NCBI RefSeq assembly: GCF_010731895.1
Contig: NZ_AP022596.1
Span: 2,232,001-2,296,000, forward strand
DNA: 64,000 nt
Direction: 5' to 3'
Source: Mycolicibacterium helvum
GTDB taxonomy: Bacteria > Actinomycetota > Actinomycetes > Mycobacteriales > Mycobacteriaceae
Of the stretch, positions 60,322 through 64,000 are shown piece after piece. A program made the translations under genes and the position numbers. The notes under the pieces are model-generated. The model did no database searches. It was not told where the DNA came from and saw only the letters and a program-made list of their open reading frames with translations. The stretch's first letter is position 1. Each line of letters opens with the position of its first letter.

Positions 60322-61808
60322 TGGCGACGTCGGATCCACCCCCGGGTCCTGCCCGCCGCTTCCTCGGGGTGCCCGGCACCGGCAACCTGCGGGGCACGCA
60401 ACCGTTTCCGGAGGCGGCGCGCCGCGAGCTGGCCAACACTCAGATGCGCCACAACGTCGGGCACGCCACCCACACAATCCGCACCAAACGCCTTGCAGCA
60501 GTGGCCGAGTGCGGCGATTGGGAAGAACTGCGGGCCGCAGGCAGCGCGCTCAAAGCCGACGTTATGGCCCGGCTACCCGAGTTACTCGAAGAGCTGGAAG
60601 CCAACGTGGTGGCCCGCGGCGGGGTGGTGCATTGGGCGCGCGACGCGGGACAGGCCAACCAGATCGTGACCGGCTTGATCCGGGATACCGGCGCCGACGA
60701 GGTCGTCAAGGTCAAGTCGATGGCCACCCAGGAGATCGGTCTCAATGAGCACCTGGAGGCCCAGGGCATCGCCGCAATCGAAACCGATCTGGCCGAGCTG
60801 ATCGTCCAACTCGGCCACGACAAACCGAGCCATATTCTGGTTCCGGCGATCCACCGCAACCGGGCCGAGATTCGCGAGATCTTCGCCCGGGAAATGCCGG
60901 ATGCCGGCGAGCTGACCGATGAGCCGCGGGTGCTGGCGATGGCAGCCCGAGCGCACCTGCGCCGAAAGTTCCTGTCCGCCAGGGTCGCCGTCAGCGGCGC
61001 CAACTTCGGGATTGCCGAGACGGGCACGCTGGCCGTCGTCGAATCCGAGGGCAACGGCCGGATGTGTGTAACCCTGCCGCAGACCTTGATCACGGTGATG
61101 GGCATCGAGAAGGTGGTGCCGGCCTTCACCGATCTCGAGGTGTTCATGCAGCTGCTGCCGCGCTCGTCGACCGCCGAACGGATGAACCCGTACACCTCGA
61201 TGTGGACCGGCGTGCACCCCGGTGACGGACCGCAGGAGTTCCATCTGGTGCTGCTGGACAATGGCCGCACCGCGGTGCTCGGCGATCCGGTCGGCCGCGC
61301 CGCTCTGCACTGCATCCGCTGCAGCGCCTGCCTCAATGTCTGCCCGGTCTACGAACGCACTGGCGGGCATGCCTACGGGTCGGTCTATCCCGGCCCGATC
61401 GGCGCGATTCTGAGTCCCCAGCTGACCGGCACCCGCGGGCACGACGACCCCAACGCGTCGCTGCCGTATGCCTCATCACTATGCGGCGCGTGCTTCGACG
61501 CCTGCCCGGTGCGCATCGACATCCCGTCGATCCTGGTGCATCTGCGGGCCGCCCAGGTCGAGGATCACCGGGCTCCGGGACAGGACCTGGCGATGCGGGC
61601 GGCGGCGTGGGCGATGGCATCGCCGAAAAGGTTCGCCGCCGCCGAGAAGCTGCTGGCGGGCGGACGGCTGGTGGCCGGCCCCGACAAGCGGATCACCGCG
61701 CTGCCCTGGCCCGCATCGCGCTGGACGTCCAGTCGCGATATCCCGGCCCCGCCCGCGGAGACCTTTCGGCAATGGTGGGCACGCACCCATGGTGAGCCGT
61801 CCCGATGA
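60321..61808 (+). CDS. lutB: L-lactate utilisation protein B (Fe-S protein)
   Basis: 495 residues from ATG 60321. An N-terminal LUD domain (about 60-300, including VSGANFGIAETGTLAVVESEGN) is followed by two 4Fe-4S motifs, CIRCSACLNVCP (about 333-344) and CGACFDACP (about 389-397), and a C-terminal DUF3390-like tail ending in WWARTHGEPSR. Electron-transfer subunit of the lactate dehydrogenase complex. It overlaps lutC by 4 bp. Complete, no frameshift. Confidence 0.95.
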   Translation: MATSDPPPGPARRFLGVPGTGNLRGTQPFPEAARRELANTQMRHNVGHATHTIRTKRLAAVAECGDWEELRAAGSALKADVMARLPELLEELEANVVARGGVVHWARDAGQANQIVTGLIRDTGADEVVKVKSMATQEIGLNEHLEAQGIAAIETDLAELIVQLGHDKPSHILVPAIHRNRAEIREIFAREMPDAGELTDEPRVLAMAARAHLRRKFLSARVAVSGANFGIAETGTLAVVESEGNGRMCVTLPQTLITVMGIEKVVPAFTDLEVFMQLLPRSSTAERMNPYTSMWTGVHPGDGPQEFHLVLLDNGRTAVLGDPVGRAALHCIRCSACLNVCPVYERTGGHAYGSVYPGPIGAILSPQLTGTRGHDDPNASLPYASSLCGACFDACPVRIDIPSILVHLRAAQVEDHRAPGQDLAMRAAAWAMASPKRFAAAEKLLAGGRLVAGPDKRITALPWPASRWTSSRDIPAPPAETFRQWWARTHGEPSR

Positions 61809-62452
61809 ATGAGACTCGCCGGATCGTCCTCGATCGAATCCGCGGCGCGCTCGCAGCCGCCCCGCCCGAAGCCGTGCAGGTGCCTCGCGACTACGAGCGG
61901 CAACCCGCACGCGGGCCCGGCAACCCGGACCGCTTCGCGGAGATGGTGGCCGAATACCGAGCCCAGGTTTTACGTGTCGACGCCACGGCGATCGCCGCCA
62001 CGATCGCCGCGCTATCCGGTCCCGATGCCCGGGTGGCGATCCCCGCCGACCTGCCACCGCACTGGGTCAGCGGAATCCGCACCGTCCCCGACGACCCCGA
62101 AAACCCTTTAGCGGTAACCGAACTCGACCAGACCGACGCCGTCGTCACCGGCTGCGCCCTGGGCATTGCCGCCACCGGCACGATCGTCCTCGATGCTGGA
62201 CCGACCCAAGGCCGGCGCGCACTGACCCTGATACCCGACCACCACATCTGCGTGGTCTTCACCGATCAGATCGTCGATACCGTCCCCCAGGCATTCGCCG
62301 CCCTCGACCCGCGCCGCCCGTTGACCTTTATCTCCGGGCCAAGCGCCACCAGTGACATCGAACTGAACCGCGTCGAGGGCGTGCACGGACCGCGCACCCT
62401 CGACGTACTCCTGGTGACCGGTGACATTGCAGATTCCACTCGATTCCGATGA
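61805..62452 (+). CDS. lutC: L-lactate utilisation protein C (LUD domain)
   Basis: 215 residues from ATG 61805, overlapping lutB by 4 bp. LUD domain with DAVVTGCALGIAATGTIVLDAG and PDHHICVV (about 120-155). The N-terminus is a helical tail with RRIVLDRIRGALA. It is required for lactate oxidation together with LutA and LutB. No lactate permease or GntR-type regulator gene (LutR/LldR) lies beside the operon here. Confidence 0.93.
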   Translation: MNETRRIVLDRIRGALAAAPPEAVQVPRDYERQPARGPGNPDRFAEMVAEYRAQVLRVDATAIAATIAALSGPDARVAIPADLPPHWVSGIRTVPDDPENPLAVTELDQTDAVVTGCALGIAATGTIVLDAGPTQGRRALTLIPDHHICVVFTDQIVDTVPQAFAALDPRRPLTFISGPSATSDIELNRVEGVHGPRTLDVLLVTGDIADSTRFR

Positions 62453-62470
62453 CCACACCGCTTAGATTTC

Positions 62471-62483
62471 ATGGTCGGACCAT
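62471..62483. repeat. Short perfect palindrome between lutC and the secreted protein gene
   Basis: ATGGTC-G-GACCAT, 18 bp after the lutC stop and 29 bp before ATG 62513. It may end the lut transcript or serve as an operator for the next gene. Confidence 0.35.
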
Positions 62484-62512
62484 CCGTGAAAGTCGGAGGA
62501 GGGAGCCCGCCC

Positions 62513-62971
62513 ATGCGGACGTTGGCGATAGGCGTTGCGCTCACGGCAGTGGCGTCAGCATTGACACTGGCGCCGCCCGCTTCGGCTGAGCTGTGGCCGG
62601 GCAACTACAACTTCATCATCCCGGACCGGCGCGACTTCCATACCTGGGCCTGGGCGGCCAACCCCTGCCCCGGAGAGATCGTGTTCTCCCCGACGTGCGT
62701 GCGGGTCTCGGCCAACCCGATGCCGATCGCCAAGGCCTATCCCTGGTACGGCATTGCGACGCTGAACAACGGGCAATACACGATGACGGTCGACAACCCC
62801 GACGGACTGCGCTGCGGCGATATCTACTACGGCCCGGTCATCCCGACCCGCGACGTCTTCACCTGGGACGCCACGACCCTGTCTGGCACCTTGCAGTCGT
62901 CATTCGACGCCGGTTGCGACGGGGCGCCGGGCGGCACCTTCACCTATCCGTTCTGGCTGACCCGGCTGTAG
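62513..62971 (+). CDS. Small secreted protein, function unknown
   Basis: 152 residues from ATG 62513 with a strong GGAGGAGGGAG site 7-10 nt upstream. Sec signal peptide of about 24 residues (RTLAIGVALTAVASALTLAPPASA, cleavage before ELWPG). The mature protein has four cysteines, likely two disulfides, and several aromatic residues (YTMTVDNPDG, FTWDATTLSG). It resembles the many small secreted proteins of mycobacteria with a beta fold. No motif tells its function. It may be co-transcribed with lutABC, 60 bp away. Confidence 0.8.
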   Translation: MRTLAIGVALTAVASALTLAPPASAELWPGNYNFIIPDRRDFHTWAWAANPCPGEIVFSPTCVRVSANPMPIAKAYPWYGIATLNNGQYTMTVDNPDGLRCGDIYYGPVIPTRDVFTWDATTLSGTLQSSFDAGCDGAPGGTFTYPFWLTRL

Positions 62972-62998
62972 CCCCAGCTCTAGCGCCGATTGTCTCGC

Positions 62999-63862
62999 TC
63001 AGCCTGTGATGAGCGCGCCGTACTGGCCGATCAACTCGGCTGTGCGCCAGTAGATCAGCGCTGCGAACACCAGCAGTACGGCCGCGCAGGCCCCGCCCTG
63101 CACCAGGTTGCGGCGCTCTCGTGGGGCGTAAACGAAGACCGCGGCGATCAGCGACCCGGTGACCAAGCCACCGATATGACCCTGCCAGCTGATCGTCGGC
63201 ACGCTGAATGTCAGAACCAGGTTGGCCACGATGATCGCGATCAGCCACTTCATATCGAGACGCAGGTGCTTAGCGAGTACGAACGTGGCGCCGAACAGAC
63301 CAAACACCGCCCCCGACGCGCCCGCCGTCGCGGCCCCGATCGGGGCGAGCAGATACACCAGCACCGACCCGCCCAGCGCGCTGAGCCCGTAGAGGGCTCC
63401 GAATCGCAATCGCCCCAGCCAGGCCTCCAGCGGCGGGCCGATGACATACAGCGCCCACATGTTGAACAGCAGGTGCAGCACGCCGTAGTGCATGAACGCC
63501 GAGGTGAGCAGCCGGTAGTACTCGCCGCCGGCCACACCAGGAGCCCACAGCACGAGTTCGCGTTCCAGATTCTTTGAGGACATCTGCAGCACGAGCATCA
63601 GCACGTTGACTGCGATCAGCGCGAAGGTGACCACCGGCCGGCCGGTGCGCCACACCCCACCGGCTGCGGTTCGCGCCTGGGGTACGGCCTGCGCGGCTGC
63701 GGCCACACAGTCGACGCACTGATGACCGACCGCGGCGCTGCGCATGCACTCGGGGCAGACGGGTCGCTGACAGCGCGTGCACTGCACGTACGTCGGCCGG
63801 TCGGGATGGCGGTAGCAGGTCGGTATGCCTGCCGGTGTTTGCGGTATGTACGGGATGCTCAT
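62999..63862 (-). CDS. Rhomboid-family intramembrane serine protease
   Basis: 287 residues from ATG 63862 (MSIPYIPQTP); a longer frame starts at 63901. An N-terminal B-box-like zinc segment with cysteines and histidines (CYRHPD, CTRC, CPEC, GHQCVDC, about 13-54) is followed by six membrane helices. Catalytic Ser is in GASGAVFG and His in WQGHIGG. It corresponds to the Rv0110-type mycobacterial rhomboids. It cleaves membrane proteins within the bilayer; the substrate is unknown. It converges on the secreted protein gene. Confidence 0.92.
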   Translation of the reverse strand: MSIPYIPQTPAGIPTCYRHPDRPTYVQCTRCQRPVCPECMRSAAVGHQCVDCVAAAAQAVPQARTAAGGVWRTGRPVVTFALIAVNVLMLVLQMSSKNLERELVLWAPGVAGGEYYRLLTSAFMHYGVLHLLFNMWALYVIGPPLEAWLGRLRFGALYGLSALGGSVLVYLLAPIGAATAGASGAVFGLFGATFVLAKHLRLDMKWLIAIIVANLVLTFSVPTISWQGHIGGLVTGSLIAAVFVYAPRERRNLVQGGACAAVLLVFAALIYWRTAELIGQYGALITG

Positions 63863-63906
63863 GGTCTTGCCACCGAAGATACTGTGCCGCGCAAGCGGCA
63901 CCGCGC

Positions 63907-64000
63907 TCAGCGCACGCCGCGCAGTACTTTGCCCGGCCGAGCCCCGGTGTCGGCGCCGCCCAGGCGGGTGACGACACCGCTGACCACAGTGGCGTCGTAG
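63907..64000 (-). CDS. C-terminus of an amidohydrolase (5' part outside the window)
   Basis: The last 30 codons of a leftward reading frame that enters from the window edge and stops at 63907-63909. The ending (ATVVSGVVTR, then TGARPGKVLRG) is characteristic of the D-aminoacylase/N-acyl-D-amino-acid deacylase branch of metal-dependent amidohydrolases. Too little is visible to judge the enzyme's substrate. The rhomboid gene starts 44 bp downstream in the same direction and may share its transcript. Confidence 0.6.
   Translation of the reverse strand, partial: YDATVVSGVVTRLGGADTGARPGKVLRGVR

Noticed and set aside
1..64000. tRNA genes, CRISPR arrays, IS elements, prophage genes
   Set aside because: None was seen on reading both strands; intergenic regions are short and without the expected signatures. 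A tRNAscan and ISfinder search would be decisive.

Overview
The window is a contiguous piece of an actinobacterial chromosome, almost certainly Mycobacterium in the broad sense (probably an environmental Mycolicibacterium-type species). The base composition is GC-rich and the codons use G/C in the third position. Typical mycobacterial families are present: treS-maltokinase, recBCD, an MCE protein, several F420/LLM-type oxidoreductases, a mycofactocin-type SDR, cytochromes P450 with 3Fe-4S ferredoxins, paralogues of the Rv1481-type VWA protein and a GjpA-like envelope protein. Many genes have a TANNNT -10 box 6-8 nt before an ATG/GTG, the usual arrangement for leaderless mycobacterial mRNAs. 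I saw no tRNA, rRNA, CRISPR array, transposase or prophage, and no gene-free stretch longer than 300 bases.

Region by region. 0-4.2 kb: a partial CaiB-type CoA-transferase with a small membrane protein, a YfcE-like phosphoesterase, and a MarR-ABC ATPase-ABC permease operon with a palindromic operator. 4.3-18.2 kb: a predicted redox module (NuoF-like flavoprotein, ferric-reductase-like membrane protein, proline-rich exported protein, OmpR-type two-component system, ApbE flavin transferase, 3Fe-4S ferredoxin) that surrounds the recC-recB-recD operon. A nearly identical 20-bp element lies upstream of both halves of the module and suggests one regulon. 18.2-24.3 kb: treS-maltokinase (alpha-glucan/trehalose metabolism), a quinone oxidoreductase, a GreA-family factor and a HugZ-like protein. 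24.3-28 kb: two divergent VWA membrane proteins and a DUF2156 membrane protein.

28-44.7 kb: a P450 with tandem operators, TetR regulators, two SGNH hydrolases, an orphan MCE protein downstream of a consensus CRP site, a TetR/MFS efflux pair with twin operators, an acyl-CoA synthetase, SDRs, LLM oxidoreductases, and a membrane class III adenylate cyclase. 44.8-55.3 kb: an accessory catabolic block containing a TetR plus molybdopterin oxidoreductase operon, an enoyl-CoA hydratase that shares an operator with a convergent TetR, a P450-ferredoxin-unknown-P450 operon, and a divergent TetR-LLM pair followed by an SDR with its own consensus promoter. 55.3-64 kb: a GjpA-like protein, a FAD hydroxylase, the potassium transporter Kup, a complete lutABC lactate-utilisation operon, a small secreted protein, a rhomboid protease and the C-terminus of an amidohydrolase.

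The strongest lead is the redox module wrapped around recBCD. Other leads are the several operator-regulator pairs readable from the sequence and a molybdopterin oxidoreductase with an unusual residue at the usual molybdenum-ligand position.
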